52,600 bases of DNA, from contig CALWJX010000011.1 of NCBI GenBank assembly GCA_944381085.1, positions 1 to 52,600 of the forward strand, written 5' to 3'. Made by a program: the position numbers and the translations under genes. Source of the DNA: an uncultured Clostridia bacterium. GTDB taxonomy: Bacteria > Bacillota > Clostridia > Oscillospirales > CAG-272. Below are positions 35,826-45,433 of the stretch, piece by piece. The notes under the pieces are model-generated. The model was not told where the DNA came from, did not search any database, and worked only from the letters and a program-made list of their open reading frames with translations. How positions within the stretch are numbered: the first letter of the stretch is position 1; the number at the start of each line of letters is the position of its first letter.

Positions 35826-38114
35826 ATGTCATTGCTGAAGTTGCAGGATATCGGAAAAATCTATGTTTCCGAGAACTCGGTCGCGGTCGGAATACGCGGC
35901 GTCAACCTTGAGTTCGATATCGGCGAGTTTGTTGCCGTTACGGGAAAATCAGGGAGCGGAAAAACAACCTTGCTTAATATTATCAGCGGTATGGATACGT
36001 ATGAGGAGGGTGAACTGTATATACAGGGCGAGGGAACTTCTCACTATTCGCAGGCCGACTGGGAAATATACAGGCAGAAGTATATTTCGTTTATTTTTCA
36101 GGATTATAATATAATTGACAGCTTCACGGTGCTGCAGAATGTGGAGCTGGCGCTGTCCGATATCGAATCGAGAAGTGAAAGACGCAAACGGGCGCTTGAA
36201 CTTATTGAGCGTGTGGGAATGACTAAGTTCAAGAATCATAAGGGCTCAAAACTTTCCGGCGGTCAGAAGCAGAGGACGGTAATCGCCAGAGCGCTTGCAA
36301 AAGACAGTCCCGTTATATTGGCGGATGAGCCGACGGGAAACCTTGACTCCCAGACCTCTGAGGAAATTATAAAGCTGCTTGCGGAGATATCCAAGGAAAA
36401 GCTTGTAATTATCGTTACCCACAGTTTTTCACAGGTTGAAAAATACGCTACCCGCGAGATCAGAATTTTTGACGGAAGCGTGGAGAGAGACGAGGTACTG
36501 AAAGAGACGAAAAAAATTCAGTATACCGAACCTCAGATATCTGAGAAAAAGCAAAGGACATTTAAAAAGGGTCTGGAGCTTGGGTGGCACCGATTTACTT
36601 CTATGCCTAAACTGACAACTTTTATGTGTATACTTATGATTATCGCGATTCTCGGAACTTTTTTTGCCACGGCTTGGTGTGTAACCGACCTTGACGCGTT
36701 TAAGAAAAATTATATGTTTACGCATATTGACGGAAGAACGGTAATTATCAGACAGGACGGTAAGGTGATAAGCGACGATGAGTTGAGCAAAGTGGCGGAT
36801 GAAGTAGGCGCCGAGAGCTACATACATTACGATTCTCTTTTTGACAGCAATGTTACAATGTCTGAATTGCTGGGAAATCAATATTTGTATGTTTCTCTCA
36901 GATACAATGTTGACGGCAGCATAAAGCCCGATGTGGGAAGGGCGCCCGAAGCGCCCGATGAGGCGATGCTTGTTCTTCCGATAGCATGGCAGCAGGTTTA
37001 CGGCAAGGATACGCTTTTGCGCGATTATATAGACAGGTTTGAAAATATCGGCTACGACCTTAAGGTTACCGGAGTTAAATATTATTATGACAATACTGTG
37101 GATTACGGTAAAATAATACTTACAGAAGAAGGCTTTAATCAGATATCGGCTGTTGATTTCTTCGGCGATCAGTCTTCTTCAAAATATTTTGATTTGAATA
37201 TTTCAGCCGTAAACAAAGAAAACGGATTCTCCGAACAAATAAATTTAGGAAGTTTTACTGTATCTGATGACGGATATTCCTCGGTCATGATAGATATGGA
37301 GCTTACGGGCAGGGAATATTATATTGTTTCTAATCAGTACAGCCTCAAAAAATATTTGTCGGATAACTATGAACTCAGGACGGATCTGCGCTTTACGGTG
37401 AACGATTATGATTATTATACCGGAAATGAGTCTGTAAAAATATATAATTTCAGCTCCGCCGAATTGAACAGAGAAAAGTATCTGGACAAATTCAATTCAG
37501 ATACAATACTCGGTTATTCAGAGGGTATACTTTATATATCTCCGGATCTTGCCCGTGAAATCGTGGACGAGGTAAGGAATAAATCGTACACTCAGGCCTC
37601 CTTGTTCTTTGAAACTGACAGGCAGGCTGCCGAATCGGTTGACAAACTCAGGGATATGGGGTATGTGGCGGTGACGTCCGACTCAACTTATACAAGCGAG
37701 GACCTTATGCTTTCGTATTATATTGAGGCCGTTGTATTAATAGGTCTGTGGGTGCTTATCATTCTGTTTCTCGCGTTTTTCCTTTCGCTTTGCTCGTCCA
37801 GGGCAATCATGGCGAAGAGAGGAGACCTCGCGATTCTGCGATCAATGGGTATAAAGAATAATGTAATAAGGATTTCAATGTATGTGCAGATGTTCATTTC
37901 AATGATTCCGTCTTTTATAGTTTTTGCCGTAGCGGCGTTTATCATATATACCACGCCGTCGACCAATGAAATCTTTGCCTTTATGCATCTGCCCCAATAC
38001 ATCATGATACTGATAGGCATGATAATACTTAACCTGTTCCTCACGAAACTTTACAATAAAAAAATGTTCAGGGACAGCGTCCGCAAAACCTTGAGAGGAG
38101 GGGATAAGGAATGA
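35826..38114 (+). CDS. ABC transporter, ATPase fused to FtsX-type permease (first of pair)
   Basis: The 762-residue protein has an N-terminal ABC domain of the MacB/LolD type: Walker A GKSGSGKTT at 40-48, signature LSGGQKQR at 143-150, and Walker B VILADEP near 163-169. One helix at about 264-286 precedes a large extracellular region (about 290-620), then three more helices with the FtsX core GDLAILRSMGIK. Such proteins act as mechanotransmitters that move lipoproteins, peptides or antibiotics or pass signals to the wall. The stop overlaps the next start in ATGA. No sensor kinase is adjacent. The substrate is unknown. Confidence 0.85.
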   Translation: MSLLKLQDIGKIYVSENSVAVGIRGVNLEFDIGEFVAVTGKSGSGKTTLLNIISGMDTYEEGELYIQGEGTSHYSQADWEIYRQKYISFIFQDYNIIDSFTVLQNVELALSDIESRSERRKRALELIERVGMTKFKNHKGSKLSGGQKQRTVIARALAKDSPVILADEPTGNLDSQTSEEIIKLLAEISKEKLVIIVTHSFSQVEKYATREIRIFDGSVERDEVLKETKKIQYTEPQISEKKQRTFKKGLELGWHRFTSMPKLTTFMCILMIIAILGTFFATAWCVTDLDAFKKNYMFTHIDGRTVIIRQDGKVISDDELSKVADEVGAESYIHYDSLFDSNVTMSELLGNQYLYVSLRYNVDGSIKPDVGRAPEAPDEAMLVLPIAWQQVYGKDTLLRDYIDRFENIGYDLKVTGVKYYYDNTVDYGKIILTEEGFNQISAVDFFGDQSSSKYFDLNISAVNKENGFSEQINLGSFTVSDDGYSSVMIDMELTGREYYIVSNQYSLKKYLSDNYELRTDLRFTVNDYDYYTGNESVKIYNFSSAELNREKYLDKFNSDTILGYSEGILYISPDLAREIVDEVRNKSYTQASLFFETDRQAAESVDKLRDMGYVAVTSDSTYTSEDLMLSYYIEAVVLIGLWVLIILFLAFFLSLCSSRAIMAKRGDLAILRSMGIKNNVIRISMYVQMFISMIPSFIVFAVAAFIIYTTPSTNEIFAFMHLPQYIMILIGMIILNLFLTKLYNKKMFRDSVRKTLRGGDKE

Positions 38115-40831
38115 TTGAAATAAAAAATCTGAATAAATATTACAGCAAAGGCCGCTCCAATGAGGTACACGCGGTTAATGACGTCTCGATGAGTCTGCCG
38201 GACAACGGTATGGTCGCCATATTCGGCAAGTCGGGATGCGGAAAAACGACGCTCCTTAATATAATCGGAGGACTTGACAACGCGCAGGACGGAAGCGTTA
38301 TGCTCGACGGCAAACAGGTCTCACCCGATTCGGATGTTCTAAGGAACAGGAGCGTGGGATATATATTCCAGAATTATAATCTTCAGAAAACCCTGACCGT
38401 ATTTGACAATGTCGCGGCATCCCTGAGATTGTGCGGAGTCAAGGACGAGAAATATATTGAAAAACGGGTTATGGCGGCGCTGAAAAGCGTTGACATGGAC
38501 AAATACAGAAACCGTTTACCTGACGCTTTGTCCGGAGGTCAGCAGCAAAGGATAGCCATAGCGAGAGCCATAGTGAAAAATCCAAAACTTATACTTGCCG
38601 ACGAGCCTACAGGGAACCTTGACGAGCATAATACCGTCATGGTTATGGACCTGTTAAAACAGATCTCAAAGCAGCATCTCGTATTGCTTGTCACCCATGA
38701 GGAAAAACTTGTAGACCTGTATTGCGATAAAGTGATTGAGGTGGTGGACGGAAAGGTTACCTCAAGCCGGGAAAACACCGTGACCGAAGGGTATTTCGGC
38801 AGGGGAAGCAGCGATGTATATCTCGGCGACATGCCGTGTGAAAAAATTGAAAACAGCGATATTTGTCTTGAGTATTTCGGAGACAAAAAGGATATGCCTT
38901 CAAAGCTGCGGATAATATCACACGGAGGTATGCTTTATATCAAAGCGGATGAGGGGCTGAGGCTGAAGCTTATTGATAAAGGCTCCGAGCTTAAAATACA
39001 TGAGGGAAAATTTGAGGAAGTAAAAAGGCAGGAACAAAAAGAGCTTGACCCGGTATTGGCGTCGCCCGTTCCGGAAGGAAAAACCGGACGTATGTACAAC
39101 TTCAAGGGCGCGGTAAAGAGCGGCTTTAATTCAAGCTTCGGAAAGACAAGAAAGAGCAAAAAAATTCTTATTGCCGGACTTTTGATTTTTTCCGCCATAA
39201 TAGTATTCATGGTGTCCTCTTTCGGAGTTATATTCAAACAGATTAAAGATATAAAAACTCAGTACAATGACGGAATGGTCTATCTCAGAGGCGGAGGCTC
39301 CGACAGAGAATACATATCTTCGCTTTTGGATTCCGGGAAGGCGGATCTGGCGTGGTATGACTATGAGATTTACGATATCCCGTATGACATGGTTACATAC
39401 AGCTTTTGCATAGGAAATTTCGAGACATTTACGGAAGATTATAATCTTTATTTCAAAGCGGAGGCTTTGCCGTTGCCCGAAAAGGTAATCGGAGACAAAA
39501 CGCTGCTTTTCGGAAAGGGAGCTATAGAGAATGACAATGAGATAATTATCACGAGCGGATACGCGGATAAGCTTTTGGAGGCAAGCAATGTCGGATATAT
39601 AGACAGTTATGAGGATTTGCTCTACATATCCGCAAGTGAAAGGACATGGGACAGCAACCCCGATTCCCGGTATACAGTGGTCGGTATTGTCGAGGACGAA
39701 AATGTTTCGGTGTATTTTTCGGATTATGAGTTTGTATCTCAAAAGCTTGGGTACACTTCAAGGTATTTCAACGGAAGTATATTCACTGATGTGGAGCACT
39801 CCGGCACGAGTCTTGAGCCTCTTGAGGACGGAAGTGTTTATATAAACCCCACCATGTTTCAATTGTCAGGCAACTTTGACAAAGAGGTGGGAGACAAGAT
39901 ACTTATAAACGGTATAGAATTCACCGTCAAGGGCTTTGCGAACACTACAGGCGAGGAAAATGAGGAAGCATTCAACAGATTTGTGATTGGAAAATACGGC
40001 TCTCTTGTAACTGAGAGTATTTCATCATATGCCGATCATGCCTATGGTGAGGATGTAAGCAATTTTGAGGTCTGGAGCGAGATGAATCAGAGTGACGACA
40101 GGGCGCTGTTCGAAAGTTTTCTGACTGAACTGCAAAATGAATATGATGATTTTTGCAAACAGGAGATGACCGAGTATTTGCTGAACTATAATAAATCAAT
40201 GCCCGCGGTCATTATGACTACAAATGATTTGTACCGACTTATAGCCTCAAACGGCGAGTATGACGAGTGCTTCGGTATAAACAGCATAAATTTCGAGGAA
40301 GACAAATCATCCGTATATCTTTATTCCGCCGACGCGGAGGGACTTTATTCCGAAATGTCCGGAAAATACGGAAGCGGTTCGCTCATAAATTCCGACGATA
40401 TGTACGAATATTGGTCACGTGAATACAGGAACGGATTTATAACCAAAAGCATTACGCTTGTGGTGATCCTGGCGCTTATGTCGCTTTGCCTCTACTTTAT
40501 AATGAGATCCGCCATTATGAGCGATATTAAGGAAGTGGGAATAAACCGCGCTATAGGAGTCAGTCGTAAAAATATTGTTTACAGGTATTTTATAGAAACA
40601 CTTGTACTTTTCACTCTGACTATATTTGTCGGATATCTGGCTTCATCGGCTTTTGTTAGAGGGCTTATGGCTGTTTCCAATATTACCTTGAGTTTCATGT
40701 ATTATCCGATTTGGTTGGCGGGGGCTACGTTGGTGGTCATGCTGATTATAAGCATTATATGCGGACTTATTCCGATAAGATCATTGCTTTCAAAATCGCC
40801 CGCCGAAATACTTGCCAAGTATGATATTTAA
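38111..40831 (+). CDS. ABC transporter, ATPase fused to FtsX-type permease (second of pair)
   Basis: The 906-residue partner repeats the layout: ABC domain with Walker A GKSGCGKTT at 39-47, LSGGQQQR at 140-147 and LILADEPTGNLD, then a soluble linker, a helix at about 352-375, a large extracellular region and three C-terminal helices with EVGINRAIGVSRKNIVYRYF. The two genes overlap by four bases and probably form a heterodimer with four helices from each. Both ABC domains look complete, which is unlike exporter pairs with one weak site. GGATAAGG lies before the ATG. The function is efflux or wall signalling by family. Confidence 0.85.
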   Translation: MIEIKNLNKYYSKGRSNEVHAVNDVSMSLPDNGMVAIFGKSGCGKTTLLNIIGGLDNAQDGSVMLDGKQVSPDSDVLRNRSVGYIFQNYNLQKTLTVFDNVAASLRLCGVKDEKYIEKRVMAALKSVDMDKYRNRLPDALSGGQQQRIAIARAIVKNPKLILADEPTGNLDEHNTVMVMDLLKQISKQHLVLLVTHEEKLVDLYCDKVIEVVDGKVTSSRENTVTEGYFGRGSSDVYLGDMPCEKIENSDICLEYFGDKKDMPSKLRIISHGGMLYIKADEGLRLKLIDKGSELKIHEGKFEEVKRQEQKELDPVLASPVPEGKTGRMYNFKGAVKSGFNSSFGKTRKSKKILIAGLLIFSAIIVFMVSSFGVIFKQIKDIKTQYNDGMVYLRGGGSDREYISSLLDSGKADLAWYDYEIYDIPYDMVTYSFCIGNFETFTEDYNLYFKAEALPLPEKVIGDKTLLFGKGAIENDNEIIITSGYADKLLEASNVGYIDSYEDLLYISASERTWDSNPDSRYTVVGIVEDENVSVYFSDYEFVSQKLGYTSRYFNGSIFTDVEHSGTSLEPLEDGSVYINPTMFQLSGNFDKEVGDKILINGIEFTVKGFANTTGEENEEAFNRFVIGKYGSLVTESISSYADHAYGEDVSNFEVWSEMNQSDDRALFESFLTELQNEYDDFCKQEMTEYLLNYNKSMPAVIMTTNDLYRLIASNGEYDECFGINSINFEEDKSSVYLYSADAEGLYSEMSGKYGSGSLINSDDMYEYWSREYRNGFITKSITLVVILALMSLCLYFIMRSAIMSDIKEVGINRAIGVSRKNIVYRYFIETLVLFTLTIFVGYLASSAFVRGLMAVSNITLSFMYYPIWLAGATLVVMLIISIICGLIPIRSLLSKSPAEILAKYDI

Positions 40832-40865
40832 ACAGATTTATTATGTAATTTTTCAATGAAAAATA

Positions 40866-40900
40866 AAGGACTGCGGCACCCAAAATGCCGCAGTCCTTTA
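40866..40900 (+). terminator. terminator after the ABC pair
   Basis: AAGGACTGCGGCA and TGCCGCAGTCCTT form a 13-base stem with a short loop and a T-rich tail, 35 bases beyond the stop. Confidence 0.8.
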
Positions 40901-40912
40901 TACAATAAGCTG

Positions 40913-40942
40913 TTGACAGATTGTCCGGCTTTGTGATATAAT
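40913..40942 (+). promoter_or_regulatory. promoter ahead of the repeat region and serine hydrolase
   Basis: TTGACA, 18 bases and a perfect TATAAT lie just after the terminator. The transcript would run through the repeats at 40950-41117 before reaching the gene at 41146. Confidence 0.7.
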
Positions 40943-40949
40943 GTATACA

Positions 40950-41117
40950 TGCATACAGCGTAAAGAACTTACAAGAGTGGTATATATAGGCTGTATGCAG
41001 CAGTTTTGCGTATGCAAAACTGTCCGGGTTGTATCTATGATTTTCATACAGCGTAAAGTACTCAAAAAAATGGTATATATCGGCTGTATTTGCATACAGC
41101 GTGAGCTGTATGCCGCC
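40950..41117 (+). repeat. direct repeats with hairpin-forming ends
   Basis: Two 48-base units (about 40951-40998 and 41045-41091) share CATACAGCGTAAAG near the start and TGGTATATAT near the end, and each begins CATACAGC and ends GCTGTAT, so each can fold on itself. A third, short unit at 41092-41113 is a bare hairpin with arms GCATACAGC and GCTGTATGC and loop GTGA. A further palindrome GTTTTGCGTATGCAAAAC lies at 41003-41020. Together they form a 170-base structured leader. A related copy is at 29342-29375. Confidence 0.6.
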
Positions 41118-41145
41118 AACTTTATAAGGATAATAGTGTGATAAG

Positions 41146-42033
41146 ATGATTGAAAAGCTTTTTGAATTGTGTCGGGAAAACAATATTCCGTTATATGATA
41201 TTTACGAATATGACAATGGGGCCATACTTCATAAAACAGTAAACCGCAGTCACAGGGTAAACAATCTGTATTCGGTTTCAAAGACCTTTACATCGGTCGC
41301 GGTGGGTATGCTTTGCGACAAGGGACTTTTAAGCATGGACGATAATGTTCATGATTTGCTGGGCAGAGAAGATTGCCCGGAAATCTGGAAAAAAGTGACG
41401 CTTGATTTACTGCTTTCTCAGAGGAGCGGAGTGGGACAAATGTTTCTCGACATTGACACCGACGACATCGAAAATTACAAAACCGACGATTTTCTCGGAC
41501 TTGTTCTTAATCGTCCGATGGATTATGAGCCCGGAAAATACTTTGGATACAGCGACTCGAATTTTTATCTTGCCTCAAGAATTGTCGCGAAAGTCAGCGG
41601 AGTTTACATGCAGGAGTTTCTGCGGGAAGAATTGTTCGCTCCTATGAAATTTCAGGCGTGGAGTTGGGCGGTCTGTCCTTACGGACACGCCGCGGGAGGA
41701 ACAGGGTTGTATCTGAGCTGCAAAGACATGCTGAAGTTCGGAATAATGATGCTTAACGGCGGTGTATACGAACATCGCGGATATATTTCCGAAAAGTGGC
41801 TCAATCAAGCGAAAAAATGTCATTCATATGTAGATTCATCGAACAGTTACGGATGGGGAATGTGGAGAAGATACGACAGCGACGTTTGCGTATTTTCCGG
41901 CGCTTTCGGTCAGGTGATTTTTCTTGACCCGGAAAACAACCGCGTGTATGCGTGGCAGGCTTACGACCCTAAAAATAAAGTCGCGATCTTGCTTGACACG
42001 TTATATGGCGTCTCTGCCAAAAAGTTTGATTGA
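41146..42033 (+). CDS. serine hydrolase of the beta-lactamase / EstB fold
   Basis: The 295-residue protein has the active-site SxxK as Ser43-Val-Ser-Lys46 after a short N-terminal strand, a Tyr134-Ser-Asp motif (YSDSN) in the place of the usual YxN, and a late GAFGQVIF segment in the KTG position. This is the class C-like family that includes esterases and D-amino-acid peptidases. No signal peptide is seen, so it is probably an intracellular esterase or peptidase and not a resistance enzyme. AAGGATAA lies a little far (about 14 bases) before the ATG. A GNAT gene follows by 24 bases. Confidence 0.8.
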   Translation: MIEKLFELCRENNIPLYDIYEYDNGAILHKTVNRSHRVNNLYSVSKTFTSVAVGMLCDKGLLSMDDNVHDLLGREDCPEIWKKVTLDLLLSQRSGVGQMFLDIDTDDIENYKTDDFLGLVLNRPMDYEPGKYFGYSDSNFYLASRIVAKVSGVYMQEFLREELFAPMKFQAWSWAVCPYGHAAGGTGLYLSCKDMLKFGIMMLNGGVYEHRGYISEKWLNQAKKCHSYVDSSNSYGWGMWRRYDSDVCVFSGAFGQVIFLDPENNRVYAWQAYDPKNKVAILLDTLYGVSAKKFD

Positions 42034-42057
42034 TATATTAAAGGAGATAAAAGTATT

Positions 42058-42534
42058 ATGGAAGAATTAACAATACGCCGCGCCAAAGAGAGTGATATAC
42101 CGACAATTGATAAACTGCTTTATCAGGTACATAAGGTACACAGCGATGCCCGTCCTGATTTATTTAAAGAAGGTACGAAGAAATACACAGATGAGGAGCT
42201 TAAAATAATTATAGCCGATGACAGAACGCCGGTGTTTGTGGCACAGAGAGACGGCAAGGTTCTGGGATATGCTTTTTGTATACACAAACAGTTTATAGAC
42301 GACAACAATATGACCGATATCAAGACGCTTTATATAGACGATCTCTGCGTTGACGAGCAGGCGAGAGGATCTCATATCGGAAAGGCATTGTATGAATACG
42401 TTCTGGATTACGCGAGAGGGCAGGGATGTTACAATGTTACCCTCAATGTCTGGGCAGACAATTCCGGAGCCTTGAGTTTTTATGAAAAGATAGGGCTTAA
42501 GGTGCAGAAAATCGGTATGGAAAAAATACTTTAA
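42058..42534 (+). CDS. GNAT-family N-acetyltransferase
   Basis: This 158-residue cytoplasmic protein would move an acetyl group from acetyl-CoA to an amine. The fold landmarks are an N-terminal strand IRRAKESDIP, the central strand LYIDDLCVDEQARGSHIGKALYEYV with the CoA loop R-G-S-H-I-G-K, and the late NVWADNSGALSFYEKIGL. It is translated from AAGGAG eleven bases upstream and probably shares a transcript with the serine hydrolase. The acceptor is unknown. Confidence 0.87.
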   Translation: MEELTIRRAKESDIPTIDKLLYQVHKVHSDARPDLFKEGTKKYTDEELKIIIADDRTPVFVAQRDGKVLGYAFCIHKQFIDDNNMTDIKTLYIDDLCVDEQARGSHIGKALYEYVLDYARGQGCYNVTLNVWADNSGALSFYEKIGLKVQKIGMEKIL

Positions 42535-42568
42535 AATATCGGTCGGATAAATTTGTGAGATAAATAAA

Positions 42569-42613
42569 GCTGCTTTGCACGGGCAAACTTACCCGGAAAA
42601 GCAGCCGTTTTTA
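42569..42613 (+). terminator. terminator after the GNAT gene
   Basis: GCTGCTTT and AAAGCAGC form the outer stem, with an inner CGGG/CCCG pairing, followed by GTTTTTA. Confidence 0.7.
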
Positions 42614-42630
42614 TATTTTTGCGGACTTTG

Positions 42631-42658
42631 AAAATCCGGCGGCAAACCGCCGCCGGAC
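42631..42658 (-). terminator. terminator of the DUF4091 gene
   Basis: On the minus strand TCCGGCGGC and GCCGCCGGA pair around GGTTT and are followed by TTTTC. It is 19 bases past the stop of the lipoprotein gene. Confidence 0.7.
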
Positions 42659-42676
42659 AAAATTTTACAGATGATA

Positions 42677-45163
42677 TTATTCGGCGTCAGCCAATGTCTT
42701 TTCGATGATGTTTCCGAGCGCTGTGCGCAGACCTGTAAAGTTGTCGATATCTGTGTTGTAGACCGAAAGAGAGGTGGTCAGCCGATGGATAATTGCGTCC
42801 GTGACGTCTTTGCCGTACATTTCAGTAAGCATGGTGAGATATTCAAAATCCTCTATACCGTCACGTACATTTTCCAGGCGTATAGAGCCTACGGGACCGT
42901 ACTCGTCGAAATCCTGACCGCAGTAAACCAGCACGCCGTTTCCGTAGCAGTCGTATCCGTCCGCTCCGTCAACATGCTCGTATTTTTTGTTCAGACCGTT
43001 GTTTTCACCGATTTCGTACCAGTCATTCGCGAGATAGTACAGAAAGCTGTCTACATTGTACAGCTTTTGCTGCCAGAAGAGAATGCGATGACGAATGGAG
43101 TCGGTTTCCATAAGCAGTGTGATTTCCGGATCTTCGGGACGGCGGGTTACATACCACCACAGCTCGTCTCCGCCTTCCTGCTCCTTGTAGATGCGGTCGG
43201 CAAATGTGCCGAGATTTTTCTCAAGCATGGGAGTCATCCAGTAAGTCAGACGGTTGTCATAATTGTACTGCGCGTATGTGGTAAAGAAATAGGGCTTGAA
43301 GCACCATACGTTTATGTAGTCGTCAATGTATGAGAAGTAGTCCTCCGTGGAATCCGCGTTGAGCGCGTAGTTGACGTGCATGGGAGCCATCATTTTATAC
43401 CCGGGAAAATGTTCTTTAAGCAGCTCGCCGTAATTTTTTATACGGTCAAGAGCCTCTTGGTTACCCGGCTCGTCTACAAGATAGAAATAAGCTTTATCCA
43501 ACCATTCCGGCTTTTTTTTCAGAAACGCGTAAGCCGCGGATACATTTGACTCGTTTGCGTCGTTTTTCCAATCTATCGGGTTGAAAGCGACCACGCGGGG
43601 ATTGTCCAGATATTCAAGCACGCGGCTGTCGGAAAACGTGCCGTCGGTAGCATAGGGAAGCGTATATGCGCAGACGCGATTGTCAAGCAGAAGATCGTAA
43701 TAGTTCTTGTACAGCAGGCTGTCATCACCCTCATAGCATTCATGCGCCACGTATATGTTGTGCCATGACAGATCCATCTGCACCTTGCATGAGGTGTTTT
43801 CGGGCAGTGTGAAGTTCCATACGTATGCGTATACCGTGGCTTTCTTTATCTCTTTTCCCTCGGAGTCTGTAATCGTTACCGTAGCTTCATATTGACCGGA
43901 CGGAGAGTTGGTGTTGGAGGTGGCTTTTATGATGAACATATAGCTTCGATCGGCTTCAAAGTCAAATGTCTTGCCTTCTCTTACCCACGGAATAGGGTCT
44001 ACCAGAGTTTTGCCGTCAACGTCGTCAAAGTAATATCCGTACATCAGCTCGGTTTCAAGCTGGGCGCCCTGCGCATTGCGGAAGCTTGACACGCTGACCG
44101 TCAGACCCTTGTGACCTGTAAGAGAGCGGATAAGCATATGCACGCCTTCGGATTCATTCTTTGCCATTCGGAGTTGATATGTGTTCCAGCCGGTCGAGAG
44201 AATGTCTTCTGCGGGAGTGTTTACATAGGCATGATTGAACCAAAGGTCCAGATTTTTGTCCTCATATTCGGCGTTCTGTTTGTCGTTTGAGACGTCCGGA
44301 GCGGAGTCGGGCGTCTGCAGCAACTCCTCGGCTTTTTCTTCGGTGTCGGGGTCGGTCACGACCTCAAAAGGATTGTCAATTCCGGAGAGAGTTATTTCTT
44401 TCATCTGTTCCTCGTTTCGGGCAAGTATGATTTCCGAGATATACATACTCTCTCCCGAAGCCGCGGCGCTGACAAGGTAATCCAGACGAGCTCCGTTGAA
44501 CGCGCCTTTCCAGCCTTTTGCGTCGGTCATGTCAAACACTATATACTGCCATTCGTCCGAAGCGTTGTTAAAGGATTTTTGCATCATGTAATCGCCGCTT
44601 GCACCCGTAACGGTTCCGGCACAGTAAAACATCTCAAATTTTGAAGCGGAGCAGTTTTCCGCCTTTACCTTGAATATCAGATACGGAAAATCGCTTACCT
44701 GTCGGACAGCTTCCATTCCGATTTTTCTGATATACTGAGCGGCGTTAAAGAAAATATAAGGGTCGTTAGAAGCGCTGTCTGTAGCCAGTTTAAGAACTTT
44801 GCCTTCTTCCGGGTCGTCTGCCATAGATGCCGTTACCATATTGGAACCTGTCATGTATTTAAGCAGGACATCGTTGTTTAAAGGAATTGTAAGCGGTTGA
44901 GATTCGGGATCGACCGGTTCGGTATCCGATTCTCCTTCGGTCGTCACCTCTTCACCGGTCGTACCTGACTCGGTCGGTTTGGTGTCCGACTCGCCGTTAT
45001 TTGTTGAATTTTCTTCCGGGGAAGATGTGCCGCTTTCGGATTCGGCGGCTGTATTTTCGCCCGTGGTGTCGTTTCCGGCTTCGTTTGAGTCGCCCACACA
45101 GGCTGCAAAAATCACAGACAGCAGGGACAATACGGCAAGAAGCCAGACCAGTCTTTTTTTCAT
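42677..45163 (-). CDS. lipoprotein with DUF4091 glycoside-hydrolase-like domain
   Basis: The signal ends at Cys22 (FAAC), followed by a 65-residue Ser/Thr/Glu linker. Residues about 95-262 are a beta-rich module that matches residues 39-206 of the protein at 26577-29222 (shared pattern DEWQYIVFDM, then ARLDYL, then GESMYISEI). Residues about 300-820 carry an Ig-like strand set and a TIM-barrel-like DUF4091 domain with FYLVDEPGNQEAL near the expected acid residue and a late VRDGIEDFEYL motif. The protein would be fixed to the outer membrane face and act on a glycan. The family reaction is unknown. GAAAGGAAAGG precedes the ATG. Confidence 0.8.
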   Translation of the reverse strand: MKKRLVWLLAVLSLLSVIFAACVGDSNEAGNDTTGENTAAESESGTSSPEENSTNNGESDTKPTESGTTGEEVTTEGESDTEPVDPESQPLTIPLNNDVLLKYMTGSNMVTASMADDPEEGKVLKLATDSASNDPYIFFNAAQYIRKIGMEAVRQVSDFPYLIFKVKAENCSASKFEMFYCAGTVTGASGDYMMQKSFNNASDEWQYIVFDMTDAKGWKGAFNGARLDYLVSAAASGESMYISEIILARNEEQMKEITLSGIDNPFEVVTDPDTEEKAEELLQTPDSAPDVSNDKQNAEYEDKNLDLWFNHAYVNTPAEDILSTGWNTYQLRMAKNESEGVHMLIRSLTGHKGLTVSVSSFRNAQGAQLETELMYGYYFDDVDGKTLVDPIPWVREGKTFDFEADRSYMFIIKATSNTNSPSGQYEATVTITDSEGKEIKKATVYAYVWNFTLPENTSCKVQMDLSWHNIYVAHECYEGDDSLLYKNYYDLLLDNRVCAYTLPYATDGTFSDSRVLEYLDNPRVVAFNPIDWKNDANESNVSAAYAFLKKKPEWLDKAYFYLVDEPGNQEALDRIKNYGELLKEHFPGYKMMAPMHVNYALNADSTEDYFSYIDDYINVWCFKPYFFTTYAQYNYDNRLTYWMTPMLEKNLGTFADRIYKEQEGGDELWWYVTRRPEDPEITLLMETDSIRHRILFWQQKLYNVDSFLYYLANDWYEIGENNGLNKKYEHVDGADGYDCYGNGVLVYCGQDFDEYGPVGSIRLENVRDGIEDFEYLTMLTEMYGKDVTDAIIHRLTTSLSVYNTDIDNFTGLRTALGNIIEKTLADAE

Positions 45164-45433
45164 AATTGGGACCTTTCCTTTCTTAAGCTATATAGCGTTT
45201 TGTGCGGTTTGCCTTTGTCAAATCGACTCCGTACTTTTGGTTTCGAAGTTACAATAAGACCGGCGCAAAGTCACGCTTTGAAAATTTTCAAGCTTTTTCC
45301 TTTGCGTATTGAGTTAATACGACATGCATTATAGCATATAAATGAAAAGGGTTTACAAAATTTTAATATTTGATTCGGTAAAATTGTCATAAATAAAAAG
45401 TAAGATCCGAGTTAAGGCTGAAATTGATTTTAA
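45164..45433. other. gene-free stretch upstream of the DUF4091 gene
   Basis: It holds the leader of the minus-strand lipoprotein gene. A TATAAT-like box (minus strand) occurs near 45330. No small gene is seen. Confidence 0.3.

Noticed and set aside
40950..41117. CRISPR-like array
   Set aside because: There are only two long units with unequal similarity, no regular spacers and no cas genes in the window.
40941..41141. Plus-strand frame through the repeat region, encoding repeated CIQRK and VYIGC segments
   Set aside because: The repeats in the protein simply follow the DNA repeats, and the frame lacks a ribosome site. The DNA structure is the more likely signal.
41146..42033. Beta-lactamase resistance gene
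   Set aside because: The fold is right, but there is no signal peptide and the YxN motif reads YSD, which is more typical of esterase-like members.
42671..43333. Plus-strand frame of 220 codons antisense to the DUF4091 gene
   Set aside because: It overlaps a well-supported lipoprotein gene on the other strand; its protein has no family features.
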